Part shown: positions 21,191 to 29,640 of the stretch, piece after piece | How positions within the stretch are numbered: position 1 is the stretch's first letter | How the letters are laid out: each line of letters opens with the position of its first letter | From: Codonopsis lanceolata | Lineage: Eukaryota; Streptophyta; Magnoliopsida; Asterales; Campanulaceae | Direction of reading: 5' to 3' | Assembly: GCA_013146195.2 (NCBI GenBank) | Contig: CM028382.1 | Coordinates: 6,580,767 to 6,644,766 of the forward strand | Length of the DNA: 64,000 bases | Translations under genes and position numbers: made by a program | Notes under the pieces: model-generated | Database searches by the model: none | Seen by the model: the letters and a program-made list of their open reading frames with translations, nothing else | What the model was told of the DNA's origin: nothing

Positions 21191-22530
21191 TGGAGCTAGG
21201 TAAAAGTGTAAAGACATTGAAAGATTTGGCCGGGTGGAAGAAACAATGTTTATCGAAAGGAGGTAGCTTGACGTTAATCAAGAGCACCCTATCCAATTTG
21301 CCTACGTATTTCATGTTGATTTTTAGAATGCCGATCTCGGTAGTCCAGCGTTTAGAGAAGTTAGAAAGGGACTTTTTGTGGGAATGTCATTTGAAGGAGC
21401 GGAAGTATGATCTGGTTAGGTGGGAGGCAGTTTGCTTTAGCATGAGTGGAGGCCTAGGTATTAAAAATTTAAAGCTTTTCAATGCTGCTCTTATGGAGAA
21501 ATGGTCGTGGAAATATTTGATTGACAAGGAAGCCCTATGAAGGAGGGTGCTGGTGGGCAAATATGGGAGCATAGATCATAAGTGGGCTCCTAATGAGGTC
21601 CAAACCTCATATGGGACGAGTGTGTGGAAGGGTATAAGGAATAGATGAGATGTAGTGCAGCGGTTTATTTCTTTCAAAGTTGGAGATGGAGAGTTGATCC
21701 GCTTTTGGTGTGATAGATGGTGTGCTGATAGGGATCTGCGAAGTGTTTTCCCGTCTTTACATTGCTGTTCATAAGGAGGAAATGGTAGGGTCAGTTGCTC
21801 AGTTTAATGGTGGTGCTGTGAATTGGAATATAGCATTCAGAAGAAATCCCCAAGACTCCCCAAGACAGGGAGGTGGATATCGTTGGGCAATTCTTTGAGT
21901 TGCTTTACAAACAAGAGGTGACTGGTGTTGGGGAGGACACTGATGTGAGGACAGGGGAGAAGAATTCAACCTTTTCGGTCAAGTCCTTATATCAAAAGCT
22001 AACATGCACAAATAGAATATTCCCATGATAATCTGGAAGTCGAAGGCCCCCTACTAGGGTGGGTTTTTTTCATGTGGGAAGCTACTAATGAAGCTATCTT
22101 AACTTGGGGGGAAATCCGTGAATCAGGAAGAAGATCTATGTAAAGTGTGTTTCATGTGCAAACGGGATGAGGAAAATGTCAATCACCTTCTTTTACACTG
22201 CCATGTAGCGAGGATTATATGGGATTTTGTGCTCAACTTATTCCAGTTATCCTGGTTTATGCCCAGAACGGTGAAGGAGCTGATGCTTAGTTGGTCGTTG
22301 TAAAAACGCAAAAGAAAAAATCATGTTTGCGAAGCGAAACCTTTGGCCGTTTGCTAGATCATCTGGAAGGAAAGAAATGGCAGAGTATTCGAAAATGAAG
22401 AAAGGAGCGTCGAAAGGCTTAAAGATTTGATCATCCAAACTCTGTTTTTTGGGTGTAATGAGGTGGGAGCTCAGGGTGTTAATCCTTTTGTAGATTTTGT
22501 GGATAGTATTGCTAATAGGTAGTTTGGATC
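21190..22530 (+). pseudogene. LINE ORF2 C-terminus with zf-RVT region, and tail
   Basis: Reads SKGGSLTLIKSTLSNLPTY, RLEKLERDFLWE, GGLGIKNLKLFN and VSVWKG-like blocks, then the zf-RVT module with CFMCKRDEENVNHLLLHC. The 3' tail contains tgtgtacatagg like the nested LINE, and ends in an A-rich stretch at 22605-22615 before the TSD. Several stops and frameshifts interrupt the frame (near 21540, 21650, 21890, 22080 and 22300). The tail shared with the nested copy shows the two are the same family. Confidence 0.88.
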
Positions 22531-22627
22531 TTTGGTATACTCCCTGTGTACATAGGATGTGTCACTTGTTTTGACGCTCGATTTATATACGAACTTTATT
22601 TATCAAAAAAATAAAAGATTTTCTACA

Positions 22628-23144
22628 TCAAGGGCTCTGTTATTCACATCAGATGAAGTTTAAAACAACAGATCTACCAAAATGGTCTCTTATAAGTTTT
22701 CTCTGCCATTCCTAAGCTTATGAAACATATTTCAAATTACTTTGCATGCACATACTAAAACATTTTCATTCAACTGCTTTGTGTCATCAATGCTCACAAT
22801 TTCACAGGTCAAGGACATAATCTACCACAACATCTAAATATATTTTGATGGACAGCTAGTTTAGTGCCACAACAAAAAACTAAAAATTGACTTCAAGCTC
22901 AGAATTGAAGTGAAATACAGGCAATCCACAAATATACCCAACTTTCCATTGTTGTGATGCCCGCTAAGATGGTCTTTCTAACAGTCTCACAAATCTCTTT
23001 TCTTGGGAGGAAGATGATAACATGATTTGAAAGGAAAAAAAATTAATAGTAATAATAACAACAACAACGCTACTAAAGTCAATTTCAAAATAAGAAATTA
23101 TGGAGTTTAGGGATAGAAGTTCATCAACAGAATAACGAGAAAAT
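22628..23144. other. Gene-free flank between the LINE and the PORR gene tail
   Basis: No gene is seen. AT-rich, with a short (aac)n-type run near 23058-23067. A minus-strand AG acceptor-like site at 23146-23147 could start one more tail exon of the transcript described next, continuing downward with no recognised product. Confidence 0.4.
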
Positions 23145-23227
23145 ACTTGCAATATTTAAGTAAAAAAAAATTAGCTCTAAACATAAACTTGTACAGATAT
23201 GGAAAAAGATTAAAGATATAGACTTAC

Positions 23228-23688
23228 CAAGTGAAATACTTCCTGAACATTCAGGAAATTTATTCACAACATTGCAACGTTCCATAAATTCAAGTTCCTG
23301 CTTATGATCTTGTTGCTGGTACACTGATGCAAGGAAATCAAGGAGCCCAGTTTGCGCAGATTATATAGGAGGCAAAACAAACATTTTACACATAATGCTC
23401 AGGTTTACCTACAATTTTGTTTCTCCAATTGTTTGACAGGTAAAGAGGGTGCATAGAGTCCATCTACACTTTTTGACGTATGAGATGCCTTCGTTTGGCT
23501 TTTTTGCCAGTCTCTCACTATGAGAAGCTCCAAAGGCCAAGGGGTCACTGTAGAGCAGTGATAAGGCCACATAGTCATATGCATAATTGATTTCGGTGCG
23601 AAAATTGCCATGTTGACCGGGAATAATGCCTCTTTAAGGATACTGAACAAGAGAAGGATGCCAATCTGATCATGCAATGCAGGGTAGT
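23228..23688 (-). other. Exon-like segments with good splice sites downstream of the PORR gene
   Basis: On the minus strand, segment 23688-23409 is preceded by a TTGTACAG acceptor and followed by GTAG|GTAAAC. An 85-bp AT-rich interval ends in TTGCATCAG, then segment 23323-23228 ends in CTTG|GTAAGT. The interval has the size and borders of a plant intron. Joined, the segments allow a short frame starting MDSMHPLYLSNNWRNK and running through the second segment. It matches no family known to me. They could be spliced 3' untranslated exons of the PORR transcript or a small separate gene. Confidence 0.4.
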
Positions 23689-23815
23689 CTGTACAAGACA
23701 TGGAGACAACACACAAAGCACTCGATGTGCATTAGGTTGCAGGGAATTCGGTAGCTCACGTGGAGTATCCAACCCCATTGCTATAAAACTTAACAAAAAT
23801 TTCCAACAACATAAA

Positions 23816-25075
23816 TTAGAAAGAATGATGAAAATTATCATCAGATTCATATTCAGACAACATATTACAGTCTGACTCTTCTTCAGATTCAAATTTATAT
23901 TCATGTAATCTCCTCTCATCCTGGCATGATACCAGGTTCTTCTTGTATAAGCCCCTGCTCCTGTCCAGAAACCCTTTCTTCATCAGGCCAGCAAATCTTT
24001 CTCTGATATCAGAAAGGGGATGTTTCTGAATGAGTTGATGGCGATCATAAGCTTCCCTCAGAACCACAGTTTGTGTGTTATTCTTCTTGGAAATATAGAA
24101 AATGCCAGGATGGCGCTCAAACACCTTAGTGAACTTTTGGGGCAGGGCCAGTGGTTTGCGAAGATTACTTACATTCTGGCGCTCAGTTTTCTTCTGAACA
24201 GTAAGGTGCAGAAGCTCATGAAAAACTCCAACAATCCTCTTCTCAGAAACATCTGTACGTGGATCCAAATGAGACGCGTCAGAATAAGGACATGTATATG
24301 GTAGTCTCTGCCACTCTTGCAACCACACAATGCATTTTCTCTTCAATCCAAAGCCCCTAGTGAATCCAACTGGGAAAGCTAACCTTCCAGCTTTAATATC
24401 TTCTTCTGTTTGTTGGGAAGAAGCATTCTTTTCCAACTGGGACACAGCAAGGTGCTGGTCCCATAATAAGAGTTTCAAGCCAACACGATCATCAGGAAGG
24501 GGAACAAACGAGAACAGCTCTGAGTAACAGGGAATTAAGGAATGGACATAGTCATATGGCAAACCCAAGTCCCATTTTAACTGCTCAATTGTTTGTAAAG
24601 GAAGTATCCTTCCTTTAGTAAGCATAAGAAGCTTGCACAGCCCATCAACAAAATCCTTCTCATTTTGTCGGATAACAGTAGATTCTTCCTGGTAGAAATT
24701 TAGGGCTTCCGGAGTCAAACGGAACCAAGGAACACGAGTGCCTCCACTATCGGGGACATGAAATTCATCAAAAATATTGGGGTATCTCCTCATAAAGGTA
24801 GAAATCTTAAGATCATGGGGAAGGCCAAATTGGCCTCGGCAACTTGTAATATGGTAAATAGGAAGGCAAGCATGAGGGTTGGAGGCGATGATGGAAACAA
24901 TTAAAGAGGCAGCTTTGAGATATCTCGCACCAGATACAACATCATCAAGTACAATATCTTTCACCCATTTTAACTTGACATTGACCAAACTAAACTTCTG
25001 CTCGTACATATATCCTCCTCCTTTACAAACACCGAGAAAACCAAAACTATTGAAAGGTAACAACCACCTAACCAT
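23816..25075 (-). CDS. PORR-domain organelle RNA-splicing factor (WTF9/RPD1-like)
   Basis: An intact 419-residue frame without introns, as is usual for the family. After a short N-terminal segment that may target an organelle (MVRWLLPFNSFGFLG), the PORR domain starts at VKLKWVKDIVLDDVV (about residue 33). It continues with RGQFGLPHDLKISTFMRRYP, FRLTPEA, a KLLMLTKGRILPLQTIEQLKWDLGLP block, PCYSELFSFV, and later LPQKFTKVFERHPGIFYISKK. The C-terminus is acidic (ESEEESDCNMLSEYESDD), as in several members. Family knowledge: PORR proteins bind group II introns and promote their splicing in mitochondria or chloroplasts; WTF9 and RPD1 are Arabidopsis members. Which member this is and which introns it serves cannot be read here. 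It is the only clearly intact host gene in the window. Confidence 0.92.
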   Translation of the reverse strand: MVRWLLPFNSFGFLGVCKGGGYMYEQKFSLVNVKLKWVKDIVLDDVVSGARYLKAASLIVSIIASNPHACLPIYHITSCRGQFGLPHDLKISTFMRRYPNIFDEFHVPDSGGTRVPWFRLTPEALNFYQEESTVIRQNEKDFVDGLCKLLMLTKGRILPLQTIEQLKWDLGLPYDYVHSLIPCYSELFSFVPLPDDRVGLKLLLWDQHLAVSQLEKNASSQQTEEDIKAGRLAFPVGFTRGFGLKRKCIVWLQEWQRLPYTCPYSDASHLDPRTDVSEKRIVGVFHELLHLTVQKKTERQNVSNLRKPLALPQKFTKVFERHPGIFYISKKNNTQTVVLREAYDRHQLIQKHPLSDIRERFAGLMKKGFLDRSRGLYKKNLVSCQDERRLHEYKFESEEESDCNMLSEYESDDNFHHSF

Positions 25076-25460
25076 CTTCTACTACTTGCTCCTTCCGTTC
25101 CACTCCGGTAGTCCCTATTTGAAAAGTGAAATAGTTCAGATATACATAACTACCTGGGGACCTAACCATTATAATACACACTTCATTTGCCAGAGAATTC
25201 TTCTATTTGAATGATGCAGTTCAAAAAGGTTCAATAACAATGATGATACATAACCCAGGATTTTCACATCATAATTTAAATTTCAAATCCAAAATATCAA
25301 ATTGGAATGAACCCAATTGGGTTGTAAATTGGGTGGCAAGGTAAAAAGCCTATGCAGCAGGGCTATAGGAATATATATAAGAAGAGAAAATTAAAATTAC
25401 AAATCTAATTGTAGAGACTAGAGAAGAACAGGCGTAAATGCGTAATGACAAGTGTTTACC

Positions 25461-25715
25461 TGAAAATGTGTCAGTTGGTCGGAACAAAATCCATTAGACA
25501 ACAGCGAGCCGGGACTCGAGACGTGGCGGCGCGTGGCAAGTCGAGGCCGAAAATCTCCGCAAGAGTTCCATCTTCGGCAGCCGCTTGTTCTCTTCACAAC
25601 CCCTACTCTCTCTCTCTCTGTCGCCCCTTCAATTTCGGCCCTTCATTCTTCAATCCTTCAAAATAGACCAACACTTCATTTCACATGGGAATGGTCAAAT
25701 TTGGCGAGTGTAAAA
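25461..25715 (-). promoter_or_regulatory. Probable 5' untranslated exon and promoter side of the PORR gene
   Basis: Upstream of the start codon the sequence turns GC-rich between about 25500 and 25600, with a CT-type microsatellite (read as GA on the minus strand) near 25606-25620. A TTTTCAG|GTAAAC donor at about 25454-25461 suggests a 5' untranslated exon joined to the coding exon across an intron of about 0.37 kb. No clear TATA box was found. The Helitron helicase fragment begins immediately beyond, near 25715. Confidence 0.5.
25494..25571 (-). CDS. Possible 26-codon upstream ORF in the PORR leader
   Basis: An ATG at 25571 opens a 25-residue frame, MELLRRFSASTCHAPPRLES and five more residues, before a stop. 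It is arginine- and serine-rich and resembles a mitochondrial presequence, though the downstream coding frame already has its own plausible one. It could be a translational control uORF, an alternative first exon supplying a targeting peptide by splicing, or chance. Confidence 0.35.
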   Translation of the reverse strand: MELLRRFSASTCHAPPRLESRLAVV

Positions 25716-26192
25716 GACTTGGTCAATGCAAATGCAAATGAGATAAAAAGAATTTTCAGATTGGATATTAAAAGTTGGGGATGAGTCTACTGGACAGCCA
25801 AACGATGGGGAAGCAATAATAGAAATACCAGATGACATCCTCATCAAGGATACAAGTGATCCTATTGCTTCGATAGTCGATTGTGCATACCCCTCTATTA
25901 TAGAGAACCTAAGGGATCCAGGATATTTCCAAGAGAGAGTAATTCTTGCTCCAACTCATGAAATTGTGGAGATTGTAAATGAATACTTGCTATCAAAGGT
26001 ACAAGGAGAAGAGAAAGTTTACCTAAGTTCAGACAACATTTCCAATGCTGATACAAGTGTAGAAAGTCATGAAGATATTTATTCTCCAGATTTTCTAAAC
26101 AGTATCAGATGCTCTGGATTAGGGGTGGCAAAAATTTATCCAATCCATTGGATTATCTATTATATCCATTATAAAGATTTTATTATCACAAG

Positions 26193-26235
26193 GTTAATGG
26201 GTGTTAATGGATATTATCCATTAACACCCATTAAC
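26193..26235. repeat. Perfect palindrome, 21-bp arms with a 1-base loop
   Basis: Left arm 26193-26213 starts gttaatgggtgtt; the right arm 26215-26235 is its exact reverse complement, with one base between. It lies 73 bp inside the left end of the hAT element and could be a transposase-binding or hairpin structure. Confidence 0.9.
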
Positions 26236-26285
26236 AAAATGGATAATTATGGATAATTAACCGTTATCCATCATTTATCCAAATC

Positions 26286-26538
26286 ATCTCCACCCACCTC
26301 CGGCCACCACCTCCCACCCAACGTCGGCAACCACCACCGCCCGCCGCCGGCCGCCGCCGCCGCACCGCCTCCCACCCAACGTCGGCAACCACCACCGCCC
26401 GCCGCTGCCCACCACCGGCCACCGCCGCCGCTGCCCACCGCCACCGCCGCCGCCGCACCGCCGCTGCCCACCATCTCCAACTGCCACCGCCGCCCACCAT
26501 CACCACCCGCCGCCGGAAACTGCCACCAACCACCGCCA
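26286..26538. repeat. GC-rich CCACCGCCG minisatellite
   Basis: About 250 bases built from ccacc, gccgcc and cgtcggcaacc units, with one segment (cccacccaacgtcggc) duplicated about 52 bases apart. The strand bias leaves long open frames on both strands that would encode proline/alanine- or glycine/tryptophan-rich chains. These are treated as composition artefacts. Confidence 0.85.
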
Positions 26539-26576
26539 ACTCTTTACTTAAAAATAATAATAATTAAATGCATAAA

Positions 26577-26643
26577 TTAGCGAGATTCGAACCATGACTA
26601 AATTGTCTACAACAAAGTTGTTACCATTAAACTAAACCACTTT
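26577..26643 (-). tRNA. tRNA-like (Pol III promoter-like) relic
   Basis: On the minus strand an A-box-like TAGTTTAATGG (26634-26624) is followed about 30 bases later by a B-box-like GGTTCGAATC (26593-26584). The D-stem and T-arm positions are about right, and a short CAAC/GTTG hairpin sits where the anticodon arm would be. The acceptor ends do not pair convincingly, so it is a decayed tRNA or SINE-head remnant, not a working tRNA gene. Confidence 0.4.
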
Positions 26644-27406
26644 TTTGATATGTAGTTGAAAGTTAATATAAATATAAACAAAATCATAAAAATTATTGAT
26701 TATTATGAGCGTATTTGTTATTTATTTTGGATTAAGAATATTTGTTTGTTACTTATAATTTATAATTTATAATTATAATGAATATAAATTTTAATTTTTT
26801 AATAAGGTATTTGACTTTTTAATTTTTTTCTTACTTTTACATAATTATTTATTAGTGTCAAATCAATAAATACGTATATTTTATATCTCACAATTATAAA
26901 GTATTATAAAATTTTGACAACTTTTATATATATTAGGTGATAAAAATAGTGTCGCATAAAGGAGCAACCGCAGCTCTTAAAGTTTTGAAGGAAATTTTGA
27001 TTTATTTTAGTTTCATTGTCTTTAGTAAAAAATTAGATTATGATTTTTGAAATTCATTATGATTAAAGAAAGATGTTGGTTACTTGTGAGTTTTGAAGGC
27101 TTCTTGTTTTAATTTGGATATGAGAAATAGTATTTTTACTTATATTTTTATGACTAAATTTTGAAAGTTGCGAAACGAAGAGTATTGATCGATAATGGGT
27201 GTTTGTTAGATAGTCGAATCATAACTATCCATTGCTTGTTGTCTTTTTTTAAATTTTGTATATGTTACTTTTTTATTCTACTATAATTTCTAATTTATTT
27301 GGAAGACAAAAATATTTTATACCAACATGCAATTTTGTGATATAGAGTTCCTAAAGGTCCCTAAGCTATGGTTTTGTGTTATTCTTTAAGTGTTATGTGA
27401 GTGCCG

Positions 27407-27408
<2 letters not shown>

Positions 27409-27488
<80 letters not shown>
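27409..27488. repeat. Compound microsatellite (AT)22 (GT)18
   Basis: Uninterrupted AT repeats at 27409-27452 are followed directly by GT repeats at 27453-27488. It lies inside the hAT element and is likely highly variable between individuals. Confidence 0.97.
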
Positions 27489-27491
<3 letters not shown>

Positions 27492-28226
27492 GCACGTTTT
27501 TTATGTGTTTTTTATGTGATGGTGAATAATAATATATCTAGAAAAGTAATACTCAAAAATAAATTAAAATATGATGTTACTTAATGGGTATTATCCTGAT
27601 AATATCCATTTATTAATGGATAGAATTGGATATTATCCATTAACACTATTAATGGGTGTTTTTGGATATTATCAAAAACAAAACACCCATTAAGCTTAAT
27701 GGGTACATAATGGTTTTATCCAAATTATCCGGTAACACCCAATTGCCACCCCTACTCTGGATTACCTAATCACAAGTTAAAGCTAAAGGTTGGTGTCCCA
27801 ATTATGCTAATAACAAACATTGATCAACCTTCGGGTTTGTGCAATGGTACCAGATTACAGGTAACTCAATTGGGCAATCATGTAATTGAGGCTAAGATTA
27901 TTACTGGCCGTAATATTGGGAACAAAGTGTTCATACCTCGTATGTTATTAAGCCCGTCAGATAACATATTACCTTTTAAGCTACAGCGAAGACAATTCCC
28001 ATTGGTTCTTTGTTTTACTATGACTATAAATAAAAGTCAGGGGCAATCTCTTTCACATGTTGGACTGTATTTACCAAGACCAGTTTTTAGTCATGGTCAA
28101 CTTTATGTCGCAATATCAAGGATAAAATCCAAAAAAGGATTGAAAATTTTGATTTGTGGCAAGGATGATCAAACAAGTAATTGTACTACTAATGTAGTAT
28201 ACAAAGAGGTATTCCAAAATTTGTGA

Positions 28227-28494
28227 CAACAAGGTATTGTTATATATTTCTAATTTTTTTTGTTTCAATCAATTTGTATCTCATTATAAAATTTTAATTT
28301 GGTTATTGCAACTTTGTTTCTTTATCTTGATTTTTTTATTTGCTTTAGACATTACTTCACGTATTGGATTCATATTCACGTATTGCTTCTTCAGGGATCT
28401 CAGTTTTTTTGGACTTCATACTATCAAACTATACAAAATAGGATTGGTAGTAGATTGCATGCTTTGATCTTAGTTTCTATAGACTGAAGGGAGA
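28227..28494. other. 3' flank of the helicase fragment
   Basis: AT-rich and T-rich sequence without a gene. No hairpin followed by CTAG, the expected Helitron terminus, was found. Confidence 0.4.
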
Positions 28495-28635
28495 GAAAAT
28501 TATAATAAAATGATAAAATGACACTTTCGCATTAGTAATAAAATGACACTTTCATGCTTTAATTTTTGAATGTGTATTCTTTAAATGAAAGATCTCAAAT
28601 TGGAATAATAGACTCCTTGCCCGGAACGGAGGGAG
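28495..28635. mobile_element. Right part of a Stowaway MITE
   Basis: Ends cggaacggagggag followed by TA, the Stowaway terminus. The internal blocks 'attagtaataaaatgacac', 'atgctttaatttttgaa' and 'actcctt' match the complete copy at 54425-54600. The left terminus (ctccctccg) is missing, so this is a truncated copy. Confidence 0.75.
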
Positions 28636-28737
28636 TATATCTTTATTCACAATGTTTATTAGTATGGATCTCTGCAAAATGTTATCATGCTTGGATTATT
28701 GGGCGTACATACGATACGATACGACTGATGGTACCAT

Positions 28738-28887
28738 CTATACCGCAAGAGGAACATACTCATAACCAGTACCACTTGTAGACCAATGAAAATGAACTCT
28801 TCCTCCCCCACCACCACCACCACTGAGAGGCACACCTTGGCCCCCACGAACAGGCCCAGACAGAAAGGAGTTCCTCACTAGAACATG
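28738..28887 (-). pseudogene. Exon fragment of a large glycine-rich plant protein
   Basis: The minus-strand frame of 50 codons includes NSFLSGPVRGGQGVPLSGGG, GGGRVHFHWSTSGTG and YEYVPLA, then a GTATAG donor-like site and stop. The combination of a glycine run followed by RVHFHWS resembles an internal exon of the large, uncharacterised glycine-rich membrane proteins of the Arabidopsis At5g11700 group; this is from memory of the family pattern. No other exon is nearby, so it is an isolated piece, perhaps carried by the adjacent Helitron. Function unknown. Confidence 0.5.
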
Positions 28888-28937
28888 GCTAGCTATATTA
28901 TTTCAATTCACAAATCACAATCACAATTATACATTTA

Positions 28938-29633
28938 GGGTGGTGTGGGCGGGCTCGAAGAGGAAGATTTTTTCTGTTAGATCCTATTATCATATTCCTT
29001 CAAACAGAGAGAAGATTGTGTTCCCTTGGCGGAGTATTTGGAGAGTGAAAGCTCCGAGTAGAGTTTTGTTTTTTGCATGGGAAGCTGCTAGTGAAGCCAT
29101 CCTTACAGAGGATAAAGAGACGTCGAGTGATATATGTGAATTGGTGTTTCATGTGCAAAGGATGTGAAGAAAGTGTGAATCACTTGTTGCTGCACTGCCC
29201 TATTGTGTCTATGCTTTGGAATTTAATGCTTGGTCTGTTCTCTGTTGCTTGGGTGATGTCGAGATCTGTTAAAGATCTCCTTTTGAGTTGGTCTTTGTAC
29301 AAGCGTAGAAGAAGGATCAGCTTCTGGCACGCAGTTCCTCTGGGTATTTGGTGGATTATTTGGAGGGAAAGGAATAGGTGGGTGTTTGAGGATGAGGAAT
29401 GGACGGTGGATAAGTTAAAAGGGTGGATAAGTTAAAAGGATGAGTTACTTCGTACGTTGTCTTTTTGGGGTTTGAGGACACTAATTCTTCCAACATTCAT
29501 AACATTTCTTGTATCGATTTTGTGAATAATCTTTCTATAAATTAGTCCGTTTTGTGTATGCTTATAGTTTGTAAAAAGGTCACGTCTCCTGTTTAGACGC
29601 TTTGGTATATAATACTTTACTTATAAAAAAAAA
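28938..29633 (+). mobile_element. 5'-truncated LINE, plus strand
   Basis: Flanked by the 7-bp repeat acattta (28931-28937 and 29634-29640) and ending in a poly(A) at about 29625-29634. It encodes only the zf-RVT end of ORF2: KIFSVRSYYHIPSNREK, WRVKAPSRVLFFAWEAASEA, CFMCKGCEESVNHLLLHCPI, then ISFWHAVPLGIWWIIWRERN. One frameshift lies near 29130. It is the same LINE family as the other fragments in the window. Confidence 0.92.
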
Positions 29634-29640
29634 ACATTTA

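Larger units (their letters stand above)
12463..22615 (+). mobile_element. Near-full-length L1-type LINE opened by three nested insertions
   Basis: The 12-bp repeat agattttctaca lies at 12451-12462 and 22616-22627. Between them the LINE parts occur in order: ORF1 remnant, endonuclease, linker, reverse transcriptase, zf-RVT C-terminus and A-rich tail. Three insertions interrupt it: 14485-15944 (LINE), 16139-16309 (hAT MITE) and 17188-20753 (hAT-like). Taking them and their TSD copies out leaves about 4.9 kb, a usual size for plant L1. At each junction the coding sequence resumes at the expected next residue, apart from scattered point mutations. The whole is inactive. Confidence 0.9.
26120..27754. 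mobile_element. 1.6-kb non-autonomous hAT element inside the helicase
   Basis: A perfect 8-bp duplication, ctctggat, flanks it (26112-26119 and 27755-27762). The ends are taggggtggcaa and its exact inverted copy. Near both ends are repeated 'atggata', 'attatcca' and 'taacaccca' motifs, including a perfect 21-bp-arm palindrome. No transposase is present. The interior combines a GC-rich minisatellite, a tRNA-like segment, AT-rich filler and an AT/GT microsatellite. It shares ends with the 96-bp MITE at 9128, which looks like a much reduced relative. Confidence 0.92.
25715..28226 (+). pseudogene. Helitron PIF1-type helicase, C-terminal part, split by a hAT element
   Basis: A continuous frame from 25753 reads FSDWILKVGDEST, DGEAIIEIPDD, YFQERVILAPTHEIV and VNEYLLSKVQGEEKVYLSSD. 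It breaks at 26119 and resumes at 27763 with PNHKLKLKVGVPIMLITNID, GLCNGTRLQVT, and the final motifs CFTMTINKSQGQSL and LYVAISRIKSKKGL before the stop. These are the late helicase motifs of Helitron Rep-Hel proteins, which unwind DNA in rolling-circle transposition. Rep and the first helicase motifs are absent. One frameshift lies near 25752. Apart from the hAT insertion the frame is open, so the fragment is fairly young or was conserved for some time. No convincing CTRR 3' end was found. Confidence 0.88.

Noticed and set aside
25083..25130. Stowaway left end in the presumed PORR leader intron
   Set aside because: Resembles 'ctccttccgttcc', but no matching right end or convincing TA pair was found.
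26264..26539. Long glycine/tryptophan-rich minus-strand frames
   Set aside because: They arise from the CCACCGCCG minisatellite, overlap in several frames and have no start context or homology.
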